From positions 2,304,297-2,368,296 of the forward strand of contig NW_002060951.1 of assembly GCF_000150275.1 (NCBI RefSeq): a stretch of DNA of 64,000 bases, written 5' to 3'. This document shows, in pieces, positions 51,741-64,000 of this stretch; the first letter of the stretch is position 1; the number at the start of each line of letters is the position of its first letter. This DNA comes from Trichoplax adhaerens. Taxonomy: Eukaryota > Placozoa > Uniplacotomia > Trichoplacea > Trichoplacidae. The notes beneath the pieces were generated by a model. That model was not told the DNA's origin. It made no database searches and saw only the letters and a list, made by a program, of their open reading frames with translations. The position numbers were made by a program, and so were the translations under genes.

Positions 51741-54700
51741 ATGGAACGAATTTTTAATACAAATTTGCGACCAGTAAACTCTAATAATGGCAACTTATCT
51801 TCTGGCTACAATTTTGCACGTTTTGGACAAATGCCGAAGCAATACAACTTTTTCAATCGCTATACTCTGTCCGATAAGGTTGCCGATGGTGATTCTTTAG
51901 CTCAATTACTCGACTGTTTGAGATTGGAATATAGGTATATTGTGATGTATATTCTAATCCAAATTATACCATTTCAAATACAGTATAAGGTATTAAAAAG
52001 ATTTCAAGGACAGCGCCTCAGTACATAATTTGCGGTACTGTACGTGTAGTAATAAGCAATTTTTGTAGTTTAGACAGTACTGTATACTGTACGTATGTCC
52101 CGAAAACTTCAGCATGTTCAGTACTTACAAAGGGGCACAGTTTCATAATTTACTGTACTGTATTCTATACCGTGGACCGACCGGTTAATTTATTCAGCTC
52201 GAAAAATTCATAGAAATATAACATCGACCAATTAATAATTTCCTAATTTTTTAGTTAATTATTAAACCTACAACTCTTTTCATTTTAGTTATTATTTAGG
52301 CAAATTTGATGTCTGAACGCATTCACTAGAACTGTACAGTACAGTACAGTGTACACTGCACAGTATAGCTGTATTTTAACCAGCACGCGAACTGTATCAT
52401 ACTGTGCTTCCTGCTGTACCGTATTGTACAGTACAGTGTTCACCTTATGATCACGTATTCAATGCACTAGTTGGTTGCCATGTCATAAACTGCAAGTGTT
52501 TTCCTTATAGTTAAGTACAGTAATTGCCATACACTAAGTATTTCAAAATTATTAATACGCAATTTGCTGTCACAAAATGAATTACTAGCCTAAAATTGCA
52601 ATGAATTATTATCATTAAAATATACGATGGCTTGTTTCTGACATTAGCCCCTTCTACAGTATATCGCAAATCCCCAGTTCTCCTATATTTAGTGATATTT
52701 AGACTAGTTAATGTAGACTGTACAATGTACAGTCTACATTCGTGGTACATTAATTAAGTTAAGTTAACGTTGTCGTGTAGCACATTTATAAACACAAAAT
52801 ATTAACATATCATGAAATCTTTATTATGGACTATTATCGACTGGTTTGAAACCCCTTTTTTCTTATATTAGTGACACCTTGCTAACTCCGAGATGGAAGA
52901 ACTTCAAAAGTCAAAATCTAAAATGGGAACAAAAACGGAGATTAAACAACATCATTTGGAGAGCCTGGCACATGCAATGTAAGTTGTATTAAAGTTAACC
53001 CTCTGATACTTACAACAGCGCAAAGTTCTTGCAATAATGTTCTTGTTTCATGCTATACAATTTTCAATAAATATTCAAAATTTTATGACTACATAATTAC
53101 AGTACGATTGTATCATAACCCGAGGTTATTCACTATTTATGCTGCAATCGTTAGATAGATTTATTGCGCTATACTGCTTCATTTTTTACGCGTATTAGTC
53201 ACTTTTGCCGTAACTTATCTTTATGTAAAAAAATGTCGTTAGCAATGTGTGAAATATCCAATATACTATTAAGTTCCAAGTAGTATACGAAGTGGTAGAT
53301 TCAAGACATGCCAACCGATAAAAGATAAAGAAGTACCTTATAGTACTAAGCTGCCATATATGCTGCGCTTCGTGAATCGTATCCAACAGTTTATAAATAT
53401 AATTAGAAGCTGCCAATGATCTTATTGATCTTTTGGATAATGTACATGAAGTTGTTGAACCTGTTTAATTGTAGAATCTTTAGTAAAAAGCCACAATCTG
53501 TGCGGTATTACATAATCTTGATAACAGTTTTTATGTTGGGACGGAAGAGAAGAGCACAGTATACTATCAGAAACGTATCTATCGTTGCGGTTTTGATGTG
53601 CTACGTTCGACATTACGACTAACAAGGTCTTCCTATTTAACAGTTCAAAAGCATCGTAACTTGCCATTCTGTAAATTTGCCATCCCTTTCCTTGAAAATA
53701 TGCACAATAAACCTCAGGTATTGACGTAATAAAAAGCTCTATATTTAAAGAATTAAAGTAAACCGTTGTATGGATAGCCATGACTACCAATCTATCCTAA
53801 TTTTAATAATTGATCACTGTATTACATCAAGCAATGACAGGAGCGTATCATAAATATTCTTAAATATTTTTCTACATGAAGGCAATCGTAGTAGAAGGTG
53901 AACATTGGCGTCGAAGGCTTGATGCCATTGCGTCAGAATATAAACGATGGAGATGTTATTTTGGGCAGGTACTTGTATGATCTAGTCGCTAGATTACGAA
54001 TCTTACCTCTAAAAATGAGATTTTTGTCTTTATTAGCTAATTGTAATTTTTGATCTTTTCGAAATTTAGACTGTTACACCTCCTGAAACAGAGACACAAG
54101 TCATTCTGGGAAATGTCTGTTATATTTTGTCTACATCATCATATAACGTTAAATCGATATCGTTTTATAGATTTTTACCTTATTGCTACGTTTTATGTGC
54201 TTCTATAGGATGATGAATTATCGCAACAACTGAATGATGCATCCAATAAATTGATCAAAGAACAATTGACAGGGTTAGTCAACTAAGATATTATTTTGTA
54301 AGCAATAGGTCTTGAAGCTGCTTCATAACTTGAATACCCCCGTTACTGCTGAGAATAATCATTTCAGTATTTTCATTGATAATCTTAATTAGGCCAGGGA
54401 ATGATAGCGAAATATTCCAAAATTCAGCAGATGGTAAGTGTCACAGCTGCAGATTAGAGGTAGTATAACAGCAGTAATTTATCGTAACGGGTATTCACTG
54501 CTAGTTATTGTAATTTTTAGATTTTTTTTCGTATTGAGTTGTAAGTCGAGTACTGATTTCGAATCTTTCATTACAGTTTTCATGTTACCAGATACGCTCT
54601 TTTCCAGTCTAGCACCTGTAGACGACTTCAATTCTACCGACGAAAGACTTATGGGTAAGAAAGTCTTCGGTAGTTATTATCATGAAGACGTAGCAAAAGA

Positions 54701-57528
54701 ATAATAATAGATTACGTTGTTCTTTAATATAGATACAGCAGATTTAATCCAACCAACCCTTGATCAATTACAGCCGTCTGTTGCAGATTTATTGGCTACG
54801 ATGGAAGATAACGGTGAGAGCATTATTTCGATATTAAAAAATGCATGCTTTAACAATTGACTATTTAATGCGAATTGCAGTTAGCTAAATTTCTTTCCAT
54901 ATAACCATGTCTTTACGACAAAAACAGATAACTACTTCTTAAAAAAATTGGACGAAACTCCTCCGTTTTCCTTTACCGCTCAGCCTCAAGGTTTAGCAGC
55001 TACTCAAAATCTGACACAATCCCAAAAAAATAAAGCACCAATTTCATATCATCCAATTGACGAGCAGCATTACAAACATGTAGTGCCAGCAAATGTTGAA
55101 ATTAATCAAAATGTTGCAAACCATGGTCATCAAGAATTAGGGCTTATGAATGTTAGTAACTATAACTGCTCCGCCATCGACACTAATGCTACTGGATCAT
55201 CCAACTCTATCCAGAATGTACCGCGTGCTGATAATGTTCATTTAGCTATGCATCAGAACCGCTTTAACCAGCAATCCTATCAATTACATAACATAAGTAT
55301 GGAATCTACAGCTACTTTTATTAAGACATCTAACAATCAGCTATCGGAATTAGAGAATCAGTTACCCCAGGATTCCTTTCATGTATACCCAAACGTCGAC
55401 AACAGGCAACGTCATCCAAACCTAGGAGCCGGAACTACCAATCATAATAATCATCCACCTAAATTAAACAATATTTCAGAAATTCAAACGAGATTTAGAC
55501 CTAGAGCTCCAGATCAATCTTCGAAATCTCCATCAACTCCTGCCCATATTTTGTACAATCCTGTAAATAATCAGCAAGCAATGGTTTCTGAAGGCGCTGT
55601 TCCAGAATCTCCTGGCCGCGGATTTAGTAAAGAAAATCAGCCTATTCCCAGTCAATCAAGTTATACCTTTTGGAATGAACAAACTCAAGATTCTAGTGAT
55701 AAATTTTTATCGCAACGGCCAGCCGCCGCCAGTCAGGAAAGAATTGTCGCCAACACCGCTACTGATAATTCTTTCCTAGCTCGATTGCTTACGAATTCAA
55801 ATTTTACTCAAGAATCGAGACAATATCAACGTCATTCAATCGAGAGACACTACGTAGCTAAGCCAGTACCAATTGCGCCTGCTCAAAATAAGGTACAGAT
55901 GAACAACTCGCCTTCGTTGGGAAATTTACAGTATGACTGGAATCAGACGCGAGAATCATCGAAAACCTTAGATAATGTAACTATATCTACTGAATGCTTT
56001 GCCATTTTTGGTTGTATTACACCCATAAGGCTTCATCACTTACTAATTTACGATTTGCTTAATATTAAGAATGAATCTACGTCTTTGCCGGTTAGCCCTA
56101 CTCATACTGGCTCCATAGCACACGGTAAGTAAGCAACGCTGTAAACTTAACTATTCACCATCTTGCACCCATGTAATCTTTTATTATTGTCCCTTAGTTG
56201 TGGAGCCGACTGGATTCGCTAAGATTGAATCGCATAGTGGCTATATGAATAGTATTCAGATGACCAGCAAAGCTAATATGAATACATCGTCGGAAAGCCA
56301 GACTAAGCCGTCAGTTACTAATGAGGTTGTTTAATTAAACCTTGAGTTTATAATAGCGAAAATGACAAGCTGCAGGATAAGAGTGTTGTTTTTAGACTAT
56401 ATGGGTAAAATCTTAGATAGTTATAAACATTTCTCATTTAGGAATATCGAAGGAGATCGCATCAGTCTTCCGAGCAGAAACGCCGTGGCAATATTAAGGT
56501 TTTCGGCCTTTTTTATGATGAAATCACTAGCACAATATAAATCTCGATGACGTAACTAATGATTACTATTAATTTATTAGCTAAGATTTGAGAAACTGCA
56601 GTCTCTAGTACCATCGTTAACTTCAGTGCACAATGCAAGAAACAGTAAAGCAACTATTCTTCAAAAATGTCAGTAAGATTAATTTATGAGTATTCTTAGA
56701 TGAAATATGGCTAAGTAATGGTAATCCTAGTTTTTTTCTATTTTCTGTCGCCTAAATTAGCAATTGATTATTGTAAAACCTTAACCCAAGAAAAACAAGC
56801 GATGCAAGCTGAAATTCAGAGACTTAAAAGTAGAATTTTAGAGTTAAATGAGGGTATAAAGTACGTAAAATTCTATGTTGTAATAGCGTAATGTTTTAAC
56901 GGAGATACTATTACTCATACCAATTTATATACGTTACATGTATAGTAAATGTCATCAACAATTACCTGTGACTGGTGCTACTGTTACCCAGCAGCGAGCT
57001 GATCAATTACGGCAAAAATTTGACGAATACGTTAAAAAAAGGACTTTAAGCAATTATAAATTCTGGATTGTATCCTTTTCGCTTAGGATTATACATCTTT
57101 CGAGTGGCAATCCCTCAGAATTTACTTTCTTCTGTTTGTTTATATATTTTATGTTTACTCTCAAATGCAATCTGTGATTCTTTAACGATATAAAACTGCT
57201 ACAGTTTAGCATCATTATTAGGCCGTTGTTCGAGTCATATAGCAACACTGCTGTAACATCAAGCTATGATGAATTCTACCGAACAATGCAAGCATGGATG
57301 GATCAGCACTGCACTCTTGTTCAATTGAGACCAGGTATGATTGCATGACCAGGTAATTGCTATCTGTTTAACATAAAGATTAATGCAAGAACTAATCTGT
57401 TTCCTTTCATTTCAGTTGTCATGGCCGCGCTTTGTCAGCTAAGTACCGATACGGATATACTATCGAATCCATCATTAGTTCCTGTTCAGGCTGTAGAAGC
57501 TGCAAAAAAATTATTAGTTGAAAATTAA
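51741..57528 (+). CDS. MLXIP: Mondo (MLXIP/ChREBP-type) glucose-responsive bHLH-ZIP factor
   Basis: Mondo proteins shuttle between cytoplasm and nucleus and, with Mlx, activate genes in response to glucose-6-phosphate. The start is ATG 51741. Exon 1 (51741-51934) ends SLAQLLDCLRLEY; 52871-52980 has TPRWKNFKSQNL and LNNIIWRAWHMQ; about 53643-53716 and 53882-53969 have AIVVEGEHWRRRLDAIASEY. Together these are the Mondo conserved region that senses glucose. An exon near 54739 has DLIQPTLDQLQPSVADLLAT, also conserved. A 1.2-kb exon (about 54944-56125) is Asn/Gln/Ser/Pro-rich linker. The bHLH is split (RRRSHQSSEQKRRGNIK near 56450-56496, then LRFEKLQSLVPSL near 56582), followed by the zipper (EIQRLKSRILEL) and the conserved C-terminal domain (CHQQLPVTGATVTQQRADQL; later TMQAWMDQHCTLVQLRP). 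Stop TAA 57526-57528. Exon borders in 54-57 kb are approximate. Confidence 0.92.
52710..52740. repeat. Perfect 14-bp inverted repeat in Mondo intron 1
   Basis: The arms 52710-52723 (AATGTAGACTGTAC) and 52727-52740 are exact reverse complements separated by three bases, and each contains the GTAC core. Confidence 0.9.
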
Positions 57529-60308
57529 TCACAAAGTAAATTTAAATTTAATTTGGGATTAATTTTTACGAGTAACTTGTATTCATATAGCTTTGCCACA
57601 ACAGTCTAGACTATTATCTGGATGATTCAAACCGGTGTTCTAATTAATTTAATATTATATATTCATGTAAATATCAATAACATCAATTGTGTGTTGCAGC
57701 TTTTAATTTTTTTAATTCTATCTCTTTTGTGTTAATTATTAAGATACAAAAATTGATTTAATATAACTAGTGTACCAAATGGACAACAAGTAAAAGATTG
57801 TATATATAAAAATATATGTACTGTATATGTACTAGATAACTGGTACATATAAACGTTATAGTCAGTTACTTGCCGCTTAAAGTGGTTGTTCGTATTTTTA
57901 ATAACTAGAGTTAGTCGGTCAAGTCGCTATGCATGATAATATTCACAAAGCGTTTACAATGAAATCGATAGTAGATATTTAAAAGTAACTTTCGAATTCA
58001 GTATGCATACGGTATTACACAATTGATATGCACGCATCCTCACCCTATTATAGCATCGTGGCTGTATACGCGTATATATACGTATGCTGTATTTATGTTA
58101 CAAGATTTACAATAAATTCTTTCTTTTATCGTTCGGCAAACGGTTGGGTCGCAATACTATATATAAAACATGCTTAACGTAGACAATAATTTAATATTAT
58201 AATAGTACTGTGTGCATACTAATGTAAAGTTAACAATGTAGGATCGTACAATTGTATCTTCAGATTTCGAAATATAATTGAATACGTATAAGAGGAGGTA
58301 TTTACTGTAGGCTTCAGCTAGAATGCCATGAAATCTGTCAAAGTTTTTTAGAACTTAAGGTTTTACATAATCTAATTGATTTTCAGTTATAACTTGCGGT
58401 TAATATATCGTTACTCTAGAACCTACTATAAATTTATATAATACCGTGATCATTCGTTTTTCTTTACACTTCACGAAAGCTTCATAAATTGTAATGCTTA
58501 CCGCATCTATTAGAGAATTGTATCCGAGTTGTTTATTATAAACTCCGAAATTCTGTTATCTAAAATCCATCCGCTGCATGTTTGCATAGATACAATATGA
58601 AATTTATACTTGTAGTAGGCCAACGCGGTAAGGAAATAATTTTAGTATAATTCTACATTTCCTTTCTTAATGTACGTATACTGTACATCAGAGTACTTTG
58701 CTACTAACATCACCAAATTGAAGTAAATTGCATAACTTAGACAACATCGAAAGTAGCCTTTCTTAGGGCTTTGCTTCTAGATGGCTTCTCATCTTTTTTT
58801 TGGCGAAAGGAATTACCTGATATACACAATCATCTGAACAAGACTGATTCTAGATGTAAGAATCTTGTGACATTATATGTAAAGTACAGTAGAATGAGTT
58901 GATAAGTGCGCAATACAAAGTACTGCACTCGGTAATTGCTGCATTAAGATGATATATGTTTGGGCCATCCCTTAAGATCTATCTAGATCTCTCCGATATT
59001 TATGCAAGATTGCAATAGAGACTATCCTAATTCTGAATTTCTTCCGCATCGTATTCGACAGTGATCGCATCTAATTCTCAATCTAGCGTACGACCACGCA
59101 TGCTACATATCTATCCAATCTACGGAAGCTGATATCTTATTTGAACACGGTCTCGAATAGTTTAATAATCACATACAATTATATATATATTAATGTATAA
59201 ATTGATTTGAATGCACAATGGGGATGAGATAAATCTATTAGTGGTATTTTGTAATTGTTAGAAATAATAATTTAATTAGAGCAAGATAATTTAACTGCTT
59301 GCCCGATTGTTGGGGCGATCAGCACAATGCGTATATAGAACTGATTGCTTTTGTTGATATATTGTGGTAGTTGCCGAATCGGTTATAAAGAAGGTTCGAT
59401 TTATCTAGCTTATGTTACTAAGTCAGCCAGTACCTAATAATTTAATGAAATTCTTTGTTTTGTAAGAAAAGTGTAATAACTTTGTCAGTACACATTTGAT
59501 AAAGATTTACTTCGAGTATTTAGAAGCAAGCACCATGATATTTAGGATAGTTTAATCATTGAAGAAATTTTATAATCGGAATCTATCGTTGCCCGCTAAA
59601 TAATTAGGCGTCTGGATATATAAATTGATTGTTAAAATAGATGAAAAGGGTCTAAGGCCTGTCCCTTTAGTAGCCTTTAGCACTAAGCGTCAATGCTTGC
59701 ATTGTACATTGTACAATAACTTTCAGCAGTTTTGTTGCTCACTGTCAATTGATTAAAACTATTAAAATGATACTGTTTTTAGTACAATAAAATTAACCTC
59801 ATGTTACTAGATGCTAAAGTTGAACTGTCATATCGGTACTCAATATAAAAACTCAATCCATAAATTAATAAACTTACAATTAAGGTAATAGATATTGATA
59901 CAGTGTAGTACATAATATAAAATTAAAGTACAGTACTGCAAGGGTATATCAGCTGCAGTTATCCCATGCAGCATGTATAAAATGCACAAATAAGTACGAA
60001 ATCTTCAGTAAGGATATTGCTGATAGAGTCAACTTTTTTAATAAGGTTAGCAGGCATATTTAACGTAAGTTCGCCAAAAAATATGCTGAGTATACTATAT
60101 ATAGACAGATAGATATGCGTATCGATACACTAATACTGTACAAATCATTCACATCCACATCTTAAATAACAATCATAATCAACCACACATTAAAAACCAG
60201 AGCCCGAACTAGCAGTCGTAATTGCATAAAGGATCAGACTACTTGTTATATTCGGTTGTTTACGAAATTTAAGTCGTAAGTATAGCATTCGCATGTATTT
60301 GTAGTCTT
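57529..60308. other. Convergent intergenic region Mondo-SUPT4H1
   Basis: About 2.8 kb, AT-rich, with only isolated TACTGTAC words (about 57815, 58677, 59930). On the minus strand 58741-58830 is open and Lys/Arg-rich (RQKKDEKPSRSKALRKATFD, then a stop), which could be a terminal exon, but no partner exon was found. No RNA gene was recognised. Confidence 0.5.
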
Positions 60309-62185
60309 TTATGAATAGCTATTTATACTTATATCTCGCGATCGATACGTAATATTCGCGTCTTGTAATTCTTCCAAAACATGTTGAGGCAATCGTCCTG
60401 TGACAGATATTGCGTAACATCCTCTCGTGAAAGAATCTACGAATTAATATAGCATTTAAGAACCATTTTGCGCAAAAGCAAAAACCGCGTATGTTGTTAG
60501 AGACTTCAATACGTTATAATCTATACTGTACGGTATATACTGTACCCAAAAACTGTATTAGATCTAGTTTAAACCACTAATAAACGCAAAATTGAATTTT
60601 TGACATAGAGCTAACATATTCTCATGGTATAATAGTTACACAAACGAATTGCTCTTATAGATACTATCTAAAGATCAACAAGTCATTACTAACCTATTCC
60701 TTGCCACCTTGCTACCCAGCTATTTTTTGGATCAGTCAGTGAAATCATTCTACGAAAAAGGACAAAGTAAGAATATTTATGTATATGGGCAACAGTAGCA
60801 TCTACCTCATAATCCTTTTACTGAATAATCTATGATTAATTATACACAATTAATTAAAGCCTTAATCAACATAGGGCAATAACAATAAATTTACTATTGA
60901 ATTCGTATATCGAATATTGATATTCTAATATTTTTATGGCTTGTTTCATAGCAAAAAAAAGCGTATTATACTTGCAATACTACGTAGCTACTCATCTACA
61001 AGATGAGAGCATTAACGTCTTCTACTGCATACTGTACTGCAGATAACAATTTGCAACGGTTTCCGCACAAACTCTAATCCTAGTATAGTTACAGTAAGCT
61101 ACAAGGGTAGTAAATATCTCTTAGTACGCAATACTAAGTTTTTGAGATGAAACATCCAAAAATTTAGCAAGCTTATGTAAATAAGCTTTGTACGGCTGAA
61201 CATTGATAAAACATTTCCATTGATCACGACGTTAAGAGCCACTTAAAGGATCAAAAAGTAAACATTTATTATAAATATAGAGGTAAAGAAGCGAATTAAT
61301 GACATTTCCCATCGTATGTACCTTGTCTAGTACCAGAATAAAGAAGACGTGCAAATTATGATCATAATCGCATTAACTGCTATCACATTGCTTAATATCT
61401 TTCTAGCGTCGTCTTGCAAGACTATAGCACGCTTGATAAGTGTTTTACTCTAGACGACAGCACTTACTCAGGCATAACACCAACCAACACTGTACATACG
61501 CCTATACAGTTTTATCCATTTACTTTAATTATGCTGTTCATACGTACACGTATATGATCTTAACAAAAAAATCTTACTGACTTACCCACTAAAGTTTGGA
61601 CTTGTGCATTCGTAAACACTCTGTCTATCCCCTTTGAGATGCAGGTACTTATCACAGTTTTCACATCCATCCAACTCAAATTGATCTATGGTCTGATAAT
61701 TTTACGTATTCATTATAATACAACAAAAAGTTAAAATAGGCGAAAAGTAATAAAGCTACATGAAAAGAAGTACAGTGTTAGTCCAAGATATGCGTACGTA
61801 TTGCAAAAGATATTAAGGTAGAAATCTAGACATGAAGTAATAGAACTTGATAATCCTATAGTGTGCGTATTACAAAATTGAGCTGATATTATCATTTTAA
61901 ATCACAGTATGCTGTTTTTGTAAGTCTATTTATATATATATATATATTGTAGTAGTGATGGATCTATCAACAAATTTAAATAATTTCAATACTTGAAATG
62001 CTGCTCTTAGTCTCTCACTAACACACGAATACATGGCCCACTAGAAAATCAGGATGAAAGAAGCACGTACAGTATTATTGTACACTTGCCTTCACGAGAG
62101 AGCAAACCAAACAAGCCCTTAGATTACGAACTTCTCTAGGAACACCATCCATTTGTTCTCGAGCATCTTTTAGTTGTTCGTCCAT
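60309..62185 (-). CDS. SUPT4H1: Transcription elongation factor SPT4
   Basis: SPT4 is the small zinc-binding partner of SPT5 in the DSIF complex, which controls RNA polymerase II pausing and elongation. On the minus strand, exon 1 (62090-62185, ATG 62185-62183) encodes [20 protein letters not shown], then [12 protein letters not shown] with the first Cys pair. The next exon (about 61611-61690) begins [20 protein letters not shown] with the second Cys pair and continues [10 protein letters not shown]. The next (about 60700-60757) has [17 protein letters not shown]. The last (about 60309-60435) has [20 protein letters not shown] and ends at TAA 60309-60311. All blocks match human SUPT4H1 in order, and the junction phases join. 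The first intron appears to start with GC and not GT (AAG|GCAAGT). It is divergent from the UPF0390 gene. Confidence 0.95.
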
Positions 62186-62556
62186 TGATAGGCGTAAAAC
62201 TTTGAAAAATTTTGGCTAATAAAATTTGAAAGGTACAGCAGCAGATAAAAAGAAGCTCGGTTTAGTAGCAGCAATATCTGTAAAGTGAGTTAAATCAAAT
62301 CTTTATAGTAGGGTCTCTACTGTACAGTTACAGTACACCGTACAATACAGTACAGGACTTTAATATAGTAAATGGTGACACTGTACAGTACTGTACTGTA
62401 TACGGGTACAGTACGGGTATGTCCAGTACAGTACTATACACTGTACACGGTATGCTCAGTACTGTAGGACACTGAAGACAGTAGCACAGCGGCAGCAGTG
62501 CTACTGCCATCACAACTTGCAAGCACAAAAGGAGATTAGAAGACGAAATTACAAAA
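62186..62556. promoter_or_regulatory. Divergent 5' interval SUPT4H1/UPF0390 with palindromic repeat cluster
   Basis: The 371 bp between the two start codons is dominated from about 62310 to 62470 by TACTG/CAGTA repeats in both orientations, as in the other divergent intervals of this window. Confidence 0.6.
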
Positions 62557-63507
62557 ATGCCACAAGGTCCTGTTAGGAAATTATCCAAAGCGAATAATAG
62601 TAAAAAAGTCAAAAGATTAACTAAAACATCGATAAAAAGTGAGTTCTATCTAATCACAATTTGACGCTCTACTGCTTTCATTTTTTGACAGTGCTGTATA
62701 GTAAATGCAAGGAGTAGTTTTACTATGGACTGAGGCGTATACCTGTATCTTTATGCCTATTTCACTCCGTATTTATTGATCATGGCTGTTTTTAGGGAAT
62801 GCAAAGCAGCCTAGGAAGGGTACGAAAGTAACTGGTGCTGACAAATTAAGGAAGGTATATGAATTGAAAAATTGGGAGATAATATTCCTGAATGAAGCTA
62901 GAAATCAATTAATTCTTAAAATTTCTGCATGATCAGTAAAGCTCGTATCCTTAATATGATACACGTCCTACATTATTGGATGCTTATTCAACAAATGTAC
63001 ATTACTGCAACAAGCTAATAATATAGTTATTGGGATGACTTGATAAGATTATTCCAATACTGCAAACTTGCCAATAATATGGCATAAAACTTGATGCACT
63101 GCAAGTGGATGCAGTTGTAATGTAAGAATACGCGTATTTTATAGTAACAACTGTAAGTGAGAACAGGTGATGCAGAATTTCTATACTGAAATTCTCTACT
63201 CAGTCCATTACAGTATATCAATTTATGTAAGAGATCAAATAAATTTAGTGTAATATATCGGATCCGAATACCAATTTACAAATACAGTACTTATTCACTT
63301 ATTCATTAAAATCAACTTACGTGTATCCTTCTAACTGCGTATGATCTTGCATTTCCATCAACACAGACTTTGCAAAAAAACATTAACAAAAGTATAGAGG
63401 AAGACGTTAGACAGCGAGCTTCAAAGTATGAAGTCAAACCTTTCTATATCATCCGTAACGATACCACCACGAAGGAAACATTAAAAAAGAAACCCGAAAG
63501 TAAATGA
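62557..63507 (+). CDS. UPF0390 / C19orf53-like small basic protein
   Basis: Three exons, 62557-62638, 62796-62854 and 63367-63507, join in frame from ATG 62557 to TGA 63505-63507 and give a protein of about 93 residues. It starts MPQGPVRKLSKANNSKKVKR, continues with a Lys-rich segment (PRKGTKVTGADKLRK), and then has LQKNINKSIEEDVRQRASK, which resembles KLKKNLEVGIRKKIEHDVV of human C19orf53 (UPF0390 family). The family has no well-established function that I can state. All introns have GT-AG ends. The assignment rests on composition, size and the one conserved helix, so it is probable but not certain. Confidence 0.7.
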
Positions 63508-64000
63508 ATTGATCCTCCGAAAGAATATTGGGCAAAAATTTTTACTCAATATAGTACTAGATATTGCTTGCAATATTTAGTCTACTTGTGCGCATTCAAA
63601 CTAGCTTAAGTTTATCTTGGTATCCAATCGACGTACACCATACAGCAAAAGCATCATCAGTGCAAGATGCTGAATTATGAAATACTTCGACATACGTGTG
63701 TACTTATTTAAGGTATATTCTTTTAAAAGCCATAATGATTGCATTATGATGGTACCTGAATTTGTAAATTTCCGTGAGCTGTCTTAATAGGATGTTATGT
63801 TTACAATTTTGTAACAAAGCTAATATAATAAAATCTTTAGTCTTTAAACTGCAAGCCACATTGCCATGTCAGCAATGCACATAGTGTACAGTATGTTCGT
63901 ATGAGAACATCAATGACTTTTCTCGCGGATCACACGTACACATATACGTAAACGATGTATGGTAGTGATAATATTTTGAGTCAGTAGATCTATCCATTAG
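63508..64000. other. 3' flank of the UPF0390 gene to the window end
   Basis: About 490 bp of AT-rich sequence with an ATAATAAAAT word near 63826 and one GTACAGTAT at about 63889. No gene was recognised. Confidence 0.5.

Noticed and set aside
54438-54704. Separate small gene inside the Mondo locus
   Set aside because: Its beginning is intron sequence. Only the later part (LPDTLFSSLAPVDDFNSTDE) is a Mondo exon, in frame with the conserved region that follows.

Overview
The window is AT-rich eukaryotic nuclear DNA. It carries thirteen intron-rich protein genes whose products are recognisable animal proteins: a TRPM channel, delta-tubulin, INO80B, rabaptin, TBL2, two mitochondrial EF-Tu, AIP, XBP1, major vault protein, Mondo/MLXIP, SPT4 and a UPF0390 protein. 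Compact genes, short canonical introns and this gene set suggest an early-branching animal. My best guess is a placozoan (Trichoplax-like), which is inference and not proven by any single gene. I saw no bacterial or viral genes, rRNA, tRNA or CRISPR array.

Layout: TRPM (+, 5' end off the window, to 6949); TUBD1 (+, 9533-11576); INO80B (-, 12328-14778); rabaptin (+, 15379-21800); TBL2 (-, 23418-26906); mitochondrial EF-Tu A (+, 27201-29769); mitochondrial EF-Tu B (-, 30398-32688); a complex tandem array with a 50-N gap (about 33970-36810); AIP (+, 36924-39269); XBP1 (-, 42138-44158); major vault protein (+, 46096-49958); Mondo/MLXIP (+, 51741-57528); SUPT4H1 (-, 60309-62185); UPF0390/C19orf53-like (+, 62557-63507). 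Strands mostly alternate, so most neighbours are head-to-head or tail-to-tail. The genes belong to unrelated pathways and nothing suggests an operon.

Three things stand out. First, the XBP1 gene keeps the IRE1-type twin stem-loops in its mRNA. They predict an unconventional 20-nt intron whose removal shifts the frame into a 252-residue acidic protein, while the unspliced frame gives a 210-residue protein with a hydrophobic segment. Second, dense clusters of the pentamers TACTG/CAGTA, which form the palindrome TACTGTACAGTA, lie at gene 5' sides (all divergent intervals) and are missing as dense clusters from all five tail-to-tail intervals. Third, two diverged mitochondrial EF-Tu genes with the same intron positions face each other tail-to-tail. 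The assembly is also suspect around 34.1-37.0 kb, where AIP exon 1 plus part of the array is present twice, on either side of the N gap.

Exon borders were read by eye from protein similarity and GT/AG sites. Gene ends are reliable to the base where a start or stop codon is named; internal borders are approximate.
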